From positions 1,178,001 to 1,242,000 of the forward strand of contig NZ_SJKB01000001.1 of NCBI RefSeq assembly GCF_004331465.1: a DNA stretch of 64,000 nt, read 5' to 3'. Both the position numbers and the translations under genes were made by a program. Source of the DNA: Kribbella pittospori (lineage in GTDB: Bacteria > Actinomycetota > Actinomycetes > Propionibacteriales > Kribbellaceae). Every line of letters begins with the position of its first letter. Position 1 is the first letter of the stretch. This document shows, piece by piece, positions 8,935 through 17,787 of this stretch. The notes beneath the pieces were generated by a model. It was not told the origin of the DNA and did no database searches. It was given only the letters and a program-made list of their open reading frames with translations.

Positions 8935-11883
8935 TCACTGACCAGGCAGCCGCCGCTCAGCCAGAGCGGCGGCTGCCACCCGACTCGTCGTCCCGGTCTT
9001 CCGCAGGATGTTCGACACATGAACGCTGACCGTCTTGTCACTGATGAAGAGGTCCTTGGCGATCTCGGAGTTCGACCGCCCGGCGACGAGGAAGGCCAGC
9101 ACCTCGCGTTCGCGGTCGGTGAGTGCGGCTAGTCGTGGGTCGTCATCCTCCCGCTCGACCGGGACCGGCGTACTGAGATCGACCTTCGCTCGCCGAGCCA
9201 GCGACTCAACGGCCCGCCGCAAAGGCTCGGCACCTAGCTCGACCGCGCAGGTGTGAGCCTGCCGCAGGAGGTCGCGTGCCTGTACCGAAGTCGGTCCGCT
9301 CGTGAGTTCAGCCTCGGCGCACCGCCATTGCGCGACCGCTTGCTCCCAGCGACTTCCGGCCACACCGCAGGTGTCGGCCGCGCGGCGCCAGAGCTCAGGT
9401 TGATCCGGGGTATTCCGGCTGCCGCCGATCTCGGCCGCCAGGAGTGCCTCATTCATCGTCTGGACATCCACGCCACCCATGGCGTGGGCGAAGGGAGCCC
9501 GTGGCCACCCGTCGATGACGCTGTCGATCGCGTCAGCAGCGGCAGCGGCGGCGGCGACATCACCGCGGTCCCGGGCGGCGCAGGCTGCGTTGGCCGCCGC
9601 CTGGGCGAAGCCAGGAAGTACCTCGTCATCCCAGGCATCGGGCGCCTGATCCAGCGCGGTCAGACGTGGGCGTGCCCAGGCGACGGAGTCCGCGACCCTG
9701 CCTTCCGCGGTCATCAGCTCGATGCCGACGCGGGTGATGTACGGGCGGAGCGGATTGAAGTCGTCGGAGATCAGCTCCAACGCCCGATCGAAGTGCTGCC
9801 GGGCCTCCTCGGTCCGGCCGGTCCTGGCCGCGAGCAGGCTTGCGGACAGCCGGACGCCTGCTCCAGGGATGTCGGCCGCACGGGCCGCCAGCGCGGACCG
9901 CAACAAGGCGCGGCACTCGTCCCAACGGCCCAGGTCGATCAGCTCACCGGCGGCCTGGAACGCGAGGAAATACGCCCAGACACCGGCGCCGGCGGAAACA
10001 GCGTCGAGGTACGCCGCACGGGTGACCTCGGCTGCGTCGGACCGCGGGCCGATCGTGTGGAGGGCATTGAAACGGAAGATGGCGGCGTTGGTGGCGGTGT
10101 CGACATCCCCGCAGGACCTGGCCAACCGCTCCGCAATCTCCGCGTCGGCGAGCGACTTCAGCGGGGCGCGACTGTCGGTCACCGCTGCAAGTGCGACCAG
10201 GGCTCGCCCGAGGGCCTGTGTCGAGCCTGACCTGCGCGCGATCCGGACCGATTCCTCCGCGTGGAGCACGTCGTCCGGCAACCCGTGCAGCGTCTCGTCC
10301 TCGGACAACTCGGCGAACGCGATGGCGCGCTCCGGGCTCGCCGGGAAGTCCGTCGTCAACTCGATCGCTTCGAGTACGTCAGCCAGATCCGGCATCCCGG
10401 GCGACGTCGACTGCCAGCGGGCGGCGGACCGCGCGACCAGGAGATCGCACGCCAGCAACGGCTCGCGCTCCTTGTCCACCAGGCTCAGCGCCTCGGTCAG
10501 GAGCGGGAATGCCGCATCGGCCACGCTTGCACGGACACAGATCGTGCTTGTCCGTCGCAACAGACGGATCCGGTCGTCACGCCCGCCTCGGACTGCCGGT
10601 GATGCCGACTCCCAGAGGGCGCACGCGCGGCGGAGCTGGATCGCTTCTTCGGATGGGGCCCGCAGCTGTGCTGCCTGGTCGGCCGCCACCAGCGACCAAC
10701 GGAAGGTCGCATCGATGGTTCCGGCTCGTTCGTTGTGGACCGCCAGGTCGGCGGCCGTCAACTCGGTGGGCCGCGACTCGAGGACGCGGACGTAGCCGGA
10801 ATGCAGCTCGATCGCTTGGTCGGGGGACAGGCCGTCGTACAGGACCTCGGCCAGCAGCGGATGACGGAACCACCAATCGCCGCCTTCGTTCCACACCACC
10901 CCGCGGTCCTGCGCCTCGGACAGGCTTGGCGTGATCTGATTCGCCTTGATCCCATGACCGGAGGCGACTTCGGTCAGTACGGCGTACGACGTCGGGCGAC
11001 CGCCGACGGCGAGAACTCTCGTGACCAAGCGGGCTTGTTCGGAGAGGCCGTGCCAGGTGGCGAGCAAGGCTTCCCCGAGTGCGACCGGGACTGTTGAAGG
11101 CAGACTTCGCTCGGAGCCGGACAGGCCGCGGACCATGAGTTCGACGAGGTACGGGTTGCCGTCCGACCTGGCCAGGACCTCGGTGGCGAGTTCGATGTCG
11201 GGTGTGCGGCCGAGCAGTCCTTCGATCTGGTTGCTGACGGCGTCGAGGTCCAGCGGTTGCAAGGAAATCTCGCCGAAGTACGGCATCCGGCGCATGTCGG
11301 CCAGCCAGGAGTGGAGCGGATGCCCTTCGCCGCGTTCCTCGGTCCTGCAGGTCGCGATCAGGACCAGCCGCTGTGCCCGGAATCCGGCGATCAGGTAGGA
11401 CAGCACGTCCAGCGAGGCGACGTCGGCCCACTGCAGGTCGTCGATGACGACCACCGTCGGGCGCTGGTCCGCGATCCGGTTCAGCACGAGATCGACCAGC
11501 ATCGGCAGCCGCGTCGAGTCGACGCCGTCGGCAGCGCCGCCGCCCGTGCCGATCGAGGGAAGCAAGGCGGTCAGTCCATCGGTCCCGGCGAGGATCCGCT
11601 CCCGCTCGTCCGCGTCGGCCTGGCTGAGCCAGTCCTGCAGTGCCCCGCTGATCGGCGCGAACGGAACCGATGCACCCCCGAAATGCACACACGATCCCCA
11701 CAGCACGGTCAGCCGCGGATCCCGGCAGACCTCACGAGCCAACCGGCTCTTCCCGATGCCGGCCTCACCATGAATGACGATCGCACGAGGAATCCCACCG
11801 ACGGCGTCCCGCACCACGTCGCCGAGCAGTTCCTGTTCAACAGCCCGCCCCGCAAACCGATGATCGGCCCGAAGACCCCCCAT
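8935..11883 (-). CDS. LuxR-family transcriptional regulator with AAA ATPase domain (LAL type)
   Basis: A 982-residue protein with the LAL architecture. The N-terminal ATPase has Walker A GEAGIGKSRLA around residue 41 and Walker B VVVIDDLQWAD. A long alpha-helical TPR-like middle region follows, and the C-terminus is a LuxR helix-turn-helix (LTDREREVLAFLVAGRSNSEIA then FISDKTVSVHVSN). Such proteins are usually large activators of neighbouring or secondary-metabolite genes. The start is the ATG at 11883 with GAGGTGGC before it. It stands alone on the minus strand, divergent from the chelatase riboswitch, and the sequence does not reveal its targets. Confidence 0.92.
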   Translation of the reverse strand: MGGLRADHRFAGRAVEQELLGDVVRDAVGGIPRAIVIHGEAGIGKSRLAREVCRDPRLTVLWGSCVHFGGASVPFAPISGALQDWLSQADADERERILAGTDGLTALLPSIGTGGGAADGVDSTRLPMLVDLVLNRIADQRPTVVVIDDLQWADVASLDVLSYLIAGFRAQRLVLIATCRTEERGEGHPLHSWLADMRRMPYFGEISLQPLDLDAVSNQIEGLLGRTPDIELATEVLARSDGNPYLVELMVRGLSGSERSLPSTVPVALGEALLATWHGLSEQARLVTRVLAVGGRPTSYAVLTEVASGHGIKANQITPSLSEAQDRGVVWNEGGDWWFRHPLLAEVLYDGLSPDQAIELHSGYVRVLESRPTELTAADLAVHNERAGTIDATFRWSLVAADQAAQLRAPSEEAIQLRRACALWESASPAVRGGRDDRIRLLRRTSTICVRASVADAAFPLLTEALSLVDKEREPLLACDLLVARSAARWQSTSPGMPDLADVLEAIELTTDFPASPERAIAFAELSEDETLHGLPDDVLHAEESVRIARRSGSTQALGRALVALAAVTDSRAPLKSLADAEIAERLARSCGDVDTATNAAIFRFNALHTIGPRSDAAEVTRAAYLDAVSAGAGVWAYFLAFQAAGELIDLGRWDECRALLRSALAARAADIPGAGVRLSASLLAARTGRTEEARQHFDRALELISDDFNPLRPYITRVGIELMTAEGRVADSVAWARPRLTALDQAPDAWDDEVLPGFAQAAANAACAARDRGDVAAAAAAADAIDSVIDGWPRAPFAHAMGGVDVQTMNEALLAAEIGGSRNTPDQPELWRRAADTCGVAGSRWEQAVAQWRCAEAELTSGPTSVQARDLLRQAHTCAVELGAEPLRRAVESLARRAKVDLSTPVPVEREDDDPRLAALTDREREVLAFLVAGRSNSEIAKDLFISDKTVSVHVSNILRKTGTTSRVAAAALAERRLPGQ

Positions 11884-11984
11884 GCCACCTCAGTCAACAC
11901 CCATCCCCACCCAACCGACAGGCCCATCACCGCCGGATGCGGGTGTGAACCTGGTCGCTGAAGGCGGGGGAGAGGTGTGCCATG

Positions 11985-12170
11985 ATCGGGCCGACGGTTG
12001 TGGAGGAACACCGGTGACTGGCTTCGGCCGGGAGTCCGGGGCGGTCCCGCCACTGTGACCGGGGAGATCCCGGGAGCCAGGACATCCGCGTCCGTCCGCC
12101 GGGCCGCGGTCTCCGCGGTGCGGCGTACCAGCCGTAGCGGGCGTGGACACCCGCTCGACGAAGGGACTCC
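11985..12170 (+). promoter_or_regulatory. Second cobalamin riboswitch, upstream of the chelatase/cobO operon
   Basis: The B12 box CCCGCCACTGTGACC is at 12046-12060, preceded by GGAGGAACACCGGTGA and followed by GGGAGCCAGGAC. The terminal hairpin GCGGG / CGTGGACA loop / CCCGC at 12137-12154 has the same loop as the cobN riboswitch but a different, compensating stem. An extra hairpin (CCGCGG-TCT-CCGCGG, 12104-12118) lies between the aptamer core and this hairpin and has no counterpart in the first switch. The ribosome-binding site GAAGGGA and the GTG start at 12176 follow. Confidence 0.92.
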
Positions 12171-12175
12171 CCGCC

Positions 12176-14227
12176 GTGCGGTCTGCGCCATCCTCCTCCG
12201 GTTTTCCGTTCACCGCTGTGGTCGGGATGGAGGACCTCCAACTAGCGCTGATCCTGGCCGCCATCTCGCCGGCGATCGGCGGTGTGCTGATCCGGGGCGA
12301 GAAGGGTACGGCGAAGTCGACCGCGGTCCGGGCGCTCACGGAGATCCTTCCGCCGGTGGACGTCGTACCCGGGTGCCGCTTCTCCTGCGATCCCGAGCAC
12401 CCCGACTCGACCTGTCCTGATGGGCCGCATGGTGCTGGTGCGCAGACGCGGTCGGCGCGGCTGGTGGAGCTTCCGGTGGGTGCGACTGAGGACCGGGTGC
12501 TTGGTTCGCTGCATCTGGAGAAGGCGTTGGCCGAGGGCGTTACGGCGTACGAGCCTGGGCTGCTGGCGGCGGCGCATCGCGGTCTGCTGTACGTCGATGA
12601 GGTCAATCTGCTGCACGACCATCTGGTCGACGTACTGCTCGATGCCGCGGCGATGGGGCGTGCGACGGTCGAGCGGGACGGGGTGTCGGTGACGCATCCG
12701 GCGCAGTTCGTGCTGGTCGGGACGATGAACCCGGAGGAGGGTGAGCTGCGGCCTCAGCTGTTGGACCGGTTTGGACTGACGGTGGACGTTGTTGCCAGCC
12801 GGGATCCTGCGGTGCGGGTCGAGGTGATGCGGGCGCGGCTTGCGTACGAGGCGGATCCGGTGGGGTTCGTGGCGCGGTACGACGGTCCGCAGCGGGAGCT
12901 GGCGGAGCGGATCGTCAAGGCCCGCGATTTGTTGACTGAGGTGATCCTGACGGATGCGGCGTTGCGTCAGATCGCGGAGATTTGTGCGTCCTTTGATGTG
13001 GACGGGATGCGGGCTGATCTGGTGACTGCGCGGACCGCGGTCGCGCATGCGGCGTGGTCAGGGCGGACGGTTGTCGAGGTGGACGACGTACGCGCCGCGG
13101 CCAAGCTCGCGCTCCCACACCGCCGGCGGCGGAACCCGTTCGACGCCCCGGGTCTGGACGAAGAACAGCTGGAAGAAGCCATCAACAACAGCACCCCACC
13201 GGAGCCAGACGATGACCCGGACGGCGGCCCTGACGGGCCGGGTGGTGGGAGCCCGAATCCGGCAGAGCCGGGGGATGGGGCGAGCGACCCGGCCGCCGAC
13301 GGCGGAGACGAGCCGGATGGCCGGGTTGACGCCCGACCAGAGGACAGCGAGCGGTCGAAGGAGGGCGAGGCCGCGGGTCGGTCGGGGCCGGCGGCGGTGG
13401 GTGAGGTTGTTGGGAGCTCGGAGCCTTACAAGGCTCGGTTGTTGAGTGTGCGGGGGGCTGGGGTGGGGGTTGCGGGGCGGCGGTCTCGGGCTCTTACTGA
13501 GGTGGGGCGCGTGGTGGGGGATCGGGCGCGGGTTGGGCGGGAGGCTGGGCGGCCGCATTTGCTGGCGACCATTCGGGCTGCGGCACCGCATCAGCATCTG
13601 CGCGGGCGGACCGGGCCGGGGCTCGCGGTGCGGGCGGCGGATGTGCGGCTCGCCGTACGCGAGGGGCGTGAGGGCAACCTCGTGCTGTTCTGCGTGGACG
13701 CGTCCGGCTCGATGGGGACGAAGAAGCGGATGGGCGAGGTGAAGACCGCGATCGTCTCGCTCCTGCTGGATGCGTACCAGCGCCGCGACACCGTCGGACT
13801 CGTCACGTTCGCCGGCGCCGCCTCGACGGTCGCGTTGCCGCCCACCGGTAGCGTTGAGACCGCCGTACGTCGGCTTGAATCGCTTCCGACCGGAGGACGT
13901 ACGCCGCTCGCCGAGGGACTACTGCAAGCTGCCGAAGTACTCCGAATCGCAGCAATCCGCGACCCGCGTCGACGGCCGCTGCTCGTGCTCGTCACCGACG
14001 GCCGGGCCACCCACGGAGACCACGCATTCGCGCGCGCCAGGCAGGCAGCCGGTTGGCTCGCTCAGCATGGGATAGCCACGGTGGTCGTCGATTGCGAGCC
14101 GCGTCGCGGCGTCCGGCTCGGGCTGGCCGGGGAGCTCGCGGCCGACCTCGGCGCGGAGTACCTGGACCTCGGTGAAGTTGCCGCTGGCAACCTCATCCGG
14201 ACCGTCACGGATCGGAGGGCGGCCTGA
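12176..14227 (+). CDS. Putative cobalt/magnesium chelatase AAA+/VWA fusion subunit
   Basis: A 683-residue ChlI/ChlD-type fusion. The N-terminal AAA+ ATPase has Walker A GEKGTAKST near residue 45, a Walker B-like LLYVDEVNLL and ATERDRVLG-like chelatase insert features. A Pro/Gly/Asp-rich acidic linker (about residues 340-410) follows, and the C-terminal von Willebrand A domain has the MIDAS motif DASGSMG. It probably serves as the motor for CobN in cobalt insertion (inference from operon and riboswitch context). The GTG at 12176 is preferred over the GTG at 12143 because the latter lies inside the riboswitch hairpin and the former has GAAGGGA upstream. It overlaps cobO by one base. Confidence 0.9.
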   Translation: MRSAPSSSGFPFTAVVGMEDLQLALILAAISPAIGGVLIRGEKGTAKSTAVRALTEILPPVDVVPGCRFSCDPEHPDSTCPDGPHGAGAQTRSARLVELPVGATEDRVLGSLHLEKALAEGVTAYEPGLLAAAHRGLLYVDEVNLLHDHLVDVLLDAAAMGRATVERDGVSVTHPAQFVLVGTMNPEEGELRPQLLDRFGLTVDVVASRDPAVRVEVMRARLAYEADPVGFVARYDGPQRELAERIVKARDLLTEVILTDAALRQIAEICASFDVDGMRADLVTARTAVAHAAWSGRTVVEVDDVRAAAKLALPHRRRRNPFDAPGLDEEQLEEAINNSTPPEPDDDPDGGPDGPGGGSPNPAEPGDGASDPAADGGDEPDGRVDARPEDSERSKEGEAAGRSGPAAVGEVVGSSEPYKARLLSVRGAGVGVAGRRSRALTEVGRVVGDRARVGREAGRPHLLATIRAAAPHQHLRGRTGPGLAVRAADVRLAVREGREGNLVLFCVDASGSMGTKKRMGEVKTAIVSLLLDAYQRRDTVGLVTFAGAASTVALPPTGSVETAVRRLESLPTGGRTPLAEGLLQAAEVLRIAAIRDPRRRPLLVLVTDGRATHGDHAFARARQAAGWLAQHGIATVVVDCEPRRGVRLGLAGELAADLGAEYLDLGEVAAGNLIRTVTDRRAA

Positions 14228-14841
14228 TGCCGAAAGGGCAGCCCAGCGTGGTGCCGCAGGACGGCCTGACCACCCGCCAGCGCCGGAACCGGCCGCTGCT
14301 GATGGTGCACACCGGCGAGATGAAGGGGAAGTCGACGGCCGCCTTCGGGATGGCGCTGCGCGGCTGGAACCAGGGCTGGAACATCGGCGTGTTCCAGTTC
14401 GTCAAGAGCGCGAAGTGGAAGGTCGGCGAGGAGAGTGCGTTCAAGGCGCTCGGTGAGGTGCACACCGCGACCGGTCAGGGCGGGCCGGTCGAGTGGCACA
14501 AGATGGGCGAGGGCTGGAGCTGGTCGCGCAAGTCCGGCACCGAGGAGGACCACGCCGCCGACGCGCTCGAGGGTTGGCGCGAGATCCAACGCCGGCTCGC
14601 CGCGCAGACCCACGACCTGTACGTCCTCGACGAGTTCACGTACCCAATGAAGTGGGGCTGGGTCGACGTAGACGAGGTCGTCGAAACCCTGGCAAACCGC
14701 CCCGGTCACCAGTACGTCGTAATCACCGGCCGCAACGCCGACCAACGCCTACTCGACGCCGCCGACCTGGTCACCGAAATGACCAAGCTCAAGCACCCGA
14801 TGGATGCGGGCCAAAAAGGCCAAAAAGGCATCGAGTGGTAA
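14227..14841 (+). CDS. cobO: Cob(I)yrinic acid a,c-diamide adenosyltransferase
   Basis: A 204-residue CobO/BtuR-type enzyme that transfers the adenosyl group of ATP to cobalt. The P-loop HTGEMKGKSTAAFG at about residues 28-41 binds ATP, LYVLDEFTYPMKWGW follows in the middle, and the C-terminus has the typical ADLVTEMTKLKHP...GQKGIEW ending. The ATG overlaps the TGA of the chelatase gene (TGATG), so the two are translationally coupled. It is the second gene of the riboswitch-controlled operon. Confidence 0.96.
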   Translation: MPKGQPSVVPQDGLTTRQRRNRPLLMVHTGEMKGKSTAAFGMALRGWNQGWNIGVFQFVKSAKWKVGEESAFKALGEVHTATGQGGPVEWHKMGEGWSWSRKSGTEEDHAADALEGWREIQRRLAAQTHDLYVLDEFTYPMKWGWVDVDEVVETLANRPGHQYVVITGRNADQRLLDAADLVTEMTKLKHPMDAGQKGQKGIEW

Positions 14842-14986
14842 CGCCGGGTTCGGTGGCGGGACCAGCTACGGCAGCGGACCGCCCATCCTGTGCGGGGGTG
14901 GGGCGGCAGCACTCGGGTGCGGGAGTGGTGCGGGGGTCCTGTGTGCAGGCGGGGCGGCCGGCGCGTGTGGGTGTGGGGGAGATCTT

Positions 14987-16339
14987 GTGATTCCGCGGGT
15001 TGTGGTGGCGGCGCCGGCTTCGGGGGCTGGGAAGACTACGGTTGCTGTTGGGTTGATGGCGGCGTTGCGGCGGGCTGGGCACGTGGTTGCGGGGTTCAAG
15101 GTGGGGCCGGATTACATCGATCCTGGGTTTCATGCGGTCGCTACGGGGCGTCCGGGGCGGAACCTCGATCCGATGTTGTCTGGGGAGGAGCGGATCGGCC
15201 CGTTGTTCGCGCACGGTGCTGCTGGCGCCGAGCTCGCTGTTGTCGAAGGTGTGATGGGGCTGTACGACGGTGCTCTCGGGACCGAGGGGTTCTCGTCGAC
15301 CGCGCATGTCGCGAAGTTGCTTAAGGCACCTGTCGTGTTGGTGGTCGACGCGTCGGCGGCGGGTCGGAGTGTCGGCGCCGTCGTTCAGGGTTTCGTTGCC
15401 TTTGACACCGAGATCCGGATCGTCGGCGTCATTCTGAACAAGGTCGGTTCGGACCGGCATGAGGCTGAGGTCCGGGCAGGCGTGGCGCCGACCGGCGTAC
15501 CGGTGCTCGGGGTGCTTCGGCGGGACACGCGGCTCACCGTTCCCAGTCGTCATCTCGGTCTGGTGCCGGCCGATGAGCAGCGTGAGCAGGCGTCGGCGGC
15601 GGTTGAGGCTGCGGCCGAGCTGGTCCGGCAAGGCGTCGACCTGGAGGCGTTCGTTGCCGCTGCCCGCGCTTCCACGGATCTCGACGTCGAGGCGTGGGAC
15701 CCGGCCGCGGAGGTGGCTCCCGCGGATGAAGGTCGGCCGGTGGTGGCGGTTGCTGGTGGGCCTGTGTTCTCGTTCCGTTATACCGAGACTGCGGAACTGT
15801 TGGTTGCTGCGGGCGCCGATGTGGTTGCCTTCGACCCGCTGTCCGATCCATTGCCTGAAGCAACCTCGGCGTTGTATCTGGGTGGCGGCTTCCCGGAGTT
15901 GCACGCTGAAGCGTTGTCGGCCAATGACGGACTCCGTCGGCAGGTGGCGACCGAGATCGCGGCCGGGCTGCCGGTCATCGCCGAGTGCGCCGGACTGCTC
16001 TATCTCTGTCGCGAGCTGGACGGCCACCCGATGACCGGCGTACTGCCCGCGACCGGCCGGATGACCGAACGCCTGACCCTCGGCTACCGTACGGCGATCG
16101 CTGCCACCACGAGTGCGTTCTTCGACGAGGGTCGTCGGGTCCGTGGTCACGAGTTCCACCGGACCGCGATCGAGCTGGACGCTGAGGTGGATCCGGCGTG
16201 GCACCTGCCCGCTGGCGTCGAGGGCGTCGCGCTGCCTCGGGTGCACGCGTCGTACTTGCACCTGCACTGGACGGCGAGCCCGGACGTCCCGGCCCGCCTC
16301 GTCGCGGAAGCGCGTGTGCATGCGGGGCTCGGGAAGTGA
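14987..16339 (+). CDS. cobB: Cobyrinic/hydrogenobyrinic acid a,c-diamide synthase
   Basis: A 450-residue glutamine amidotransferase of the CobB/CbiA family, which amidates the a and c side chains of the corrin ring. The N-terminal ATP-binding part begins VVVAAPASGAGKTTVAVGLM and continues FKVGPDYIDPGFH. The C-terminal GATase domain has the catalytic Cys in IAECAGLLYLC and a late His in HASYLHLHW. The GTG at 14987 has GGGGGAGA a few bases upstream. The frame is open back to 14804, but that stretch overlaps cobO and encodes an implausible Gly/Cys-rich sequence. The stop overlaps the next start. Confidence 0.93.
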   Translation: MIPRVVVAAPASGAGKTTVAVGLMAALRRAGHVVAGFKVGPDYIDPGFHAVATGRPGRNLDPMLSGEERIGPLFAHGAAGAELAVVEGVMGLYDGALGTEGFSSTAHVAKLLKAPVVLVVDASAAGRSVGAVVQGFVAFDTEIRIVGVILNKVGSDRHEAEVRAGVAPTGVPVLGVLRRDTRLTVPSRHLGLVPADEQREQASAAVEAAAELVRQGVDLEAFVAAARASTDLDVEAWDPAAEVAPADEGRPVVAVAGGPVFSFRYTETAELLVAAGADVVAFDPLSDPLPEATSALYLGGGFPELHAEALSANDGLRRQVATEIAAGLPVIAECAGLLYLCRELDGHPMTGVLPATGRMTERLTLGYRTAIAATTSAFFDEGRRVRGHEFHRTAIELDAEVDPAWHLPAGVEGVALPRVHASYLHLHWTASPDVPARLVAEARVHAGLGK

Positions 16340-17760
16340 ACCTCGTCGTCGGCATCGGCCTCCGCTCCGGTACGCCGTACCGCGAACTCCGGGACCTCGT
16401 CGCCAGCGCATTGGACGAGGCGGGCGGCGGCACGGTCCGGCTCGTCGTCACGGTCGTCGGCCGCGAAACCGAGCCAGGTGTACAACGCCTGGTCGCCTCC
16501 CTGAACGCCGAGCTGCAAACAGCGCCCGCCGAAGTGCTTGGACGCCAGCCCGTTCCGACACCGAGCGAGAAGGTCGAAGAGCTGGCCGTAACCCTGAGCG
16601 TAGCGGAGGCGGGAGTGCTGCTGACCGGCGCCGAGCTGGTGGTCCCGAAGCGCCGCTCAGCGGCGGCAACCGTGGCCATCGGCCGCCTGCCGGTGGCCGG
16701 CGCCGGCCCGGCGAAGGCCAGCCGGGCGACGACTCCCGCCCCCGGCTACGCCCCCGCCGAGCGGGAGGTGGTGCATCGGGTGATTTCGGAGCGGCGGGAT
16801 GTGCGGCGGGGGTTTGTGCGAGAGCCGATTCCTGATGATGTGTTGGTGCGGGTGTTGGAGGCGGCGCATCGGGCTCCGAGTGTGGGGTTGAGTCAGCCTT
16901 GGGACTTTCTGCTGGTTCGGGATGTGGCGACGCGGCGGAAGGTGCATGATCTGGCGTCGGTTCAGCGGGATGCGTTCGCGGCGAGTTTGCCGCCCGACCG
17001 GAGGCAGTCGTTCGACGGACTGAAGATTGAGGCGATCCTGGACACCCCGCTGAATATCGCGGTCACCTGCGACGCCGGTCGCGGCGGGCGGCATGTGCTG
17101 GGCCGGCATGCAGACCCAAGGACCACCTGGTTCTCGGTGGCGATCGCGATCCAGAACCTCTGGCTCGCCGCACGAGCAGAAGGACTGGGCGTCGGCTGGG
17201 TCTCCTTCTTCGAGCCCGCCGAGGTCGCCGCAGTACTCAACCTCCCCGCCCACATCGAACTCGTCGGCTACCTCTGCATCGGGTACGTCGAGGCGTTCGC
17301 GGCCACGCCCGAGTTGGTACGCACCGGCTGGGCCGCCCGCCGCCCCCTCGCCTGGGCAGTCCACCAAGAGGAATGGGGCCAACGCGGTCTCCCCGGCGTC
17401 GCACCCACGTCGATCCTCGACGACGCGGTGCAGGCGAGGCAGAACGCCGTACAGACAAACAGCCAGCAGCTCGTCCGACTCATCGTGGGCGGCGATCCGG
17501 CGCAGTACCTCGAGCAGCCCGAGGCGCTCGTCGTACACATGCATTCAGAGAAACCCGCAGCCGACTTCGGTGTGCTGTGGCGGCCCGCTCGCACCCCGGT
17601 CGAGGCGGTAGAGCTCGGCGTCGAGCTCGCACGGGACCTGGCACTGCAAGGCGTAGGCGAGTTCGACATCCAGATCGTCGAGCGATCCGAGTTGGCCGAC
17701 GCGATGGCCCGAGGACTGCGGGTAGGCGCGTCGGCCTGCGGGGTCACGACGGTTGAATGA
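16336..17760 (+). CDS. bluB: CobE/CbiG-C - BluB fusion with an extra C-terminal domain
   Basis: A 474-residue protein whose GTG start overlaps the cobB stop. Residues ~1-120 resemble CobE/CbiG C-terminal domains (VVGIGLRSGTPYRELRDLV, later KVEELAVTLSVAEAGVLL). Residues ~145-365 are BluB, the flavin-destroying 5,6-dimethylbenzimidazole synthase (RDVRRGFVREPIPDDVL, EAAHRAPSVGLSQPWDFLL, QNLWLAARAEGLGVGWVSFF). The last ~110 residues form a further domain I do not recognise, containing NSQQLVRLIVGGDPAQYL and ending GLRVGASACGVTTVE. The context supports lower-ligand synthesis for B12; the function of the C-terminal domain is unknown. Confidence 0.88.
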   Translation: MNLVVGIGLRSGTPYRELRDLVASALDEAGGGTVRLVVTVVGRETEPGVQRLVASLNAELQTAPAEVLGRQPVPTPSEKVEELAVTLSVAEAGVLLTGAELVVPKRRSAAATVAIGRLPVAGAGPAKASRATTPAPGYAPAEREVVHRVISERRDVRRGFVREPIPDDVLVRVLEAAHRAPSVGLSQPWDFLLVRDVATRRKVHDLASVQRDAFAASLPPDRRQSFDGLKIEAILDTPLNIAVTCDAGRGGRHVLGRHADPRTTWFSVAIAIQNLWLAARAEGLGVGWVSFFEPAEVAAVLNLPAHIELVGYLCIGYVEAFAATPELVRTGWAARRPLAWAVHQEEWGQRGLPGVAPTSILDDAVQARQNAVQTNSQQLVRLIVGGDPAQYLEQPEALVVHMHSEKPAADFGVLWRPARTPVEAVELGVELARDLALQGVGEFDIQIVERSELADAMARGLRVGASACGVTTVE

Positions 17761-17787
17761 GCCGGGAGAGCTGTCACACTCCTCCGC

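Noticed and set aside
14804..14986. In-frame 61-residue Gly/Cys-rich N-terminal extension of cobB
   Set aside because: It overlaps the end of cobO, its composition follows codon bias of a GC-rich spacer, and a better GTG with GGGGGAGA sits at 14987 exactly where the CobB fold begins.
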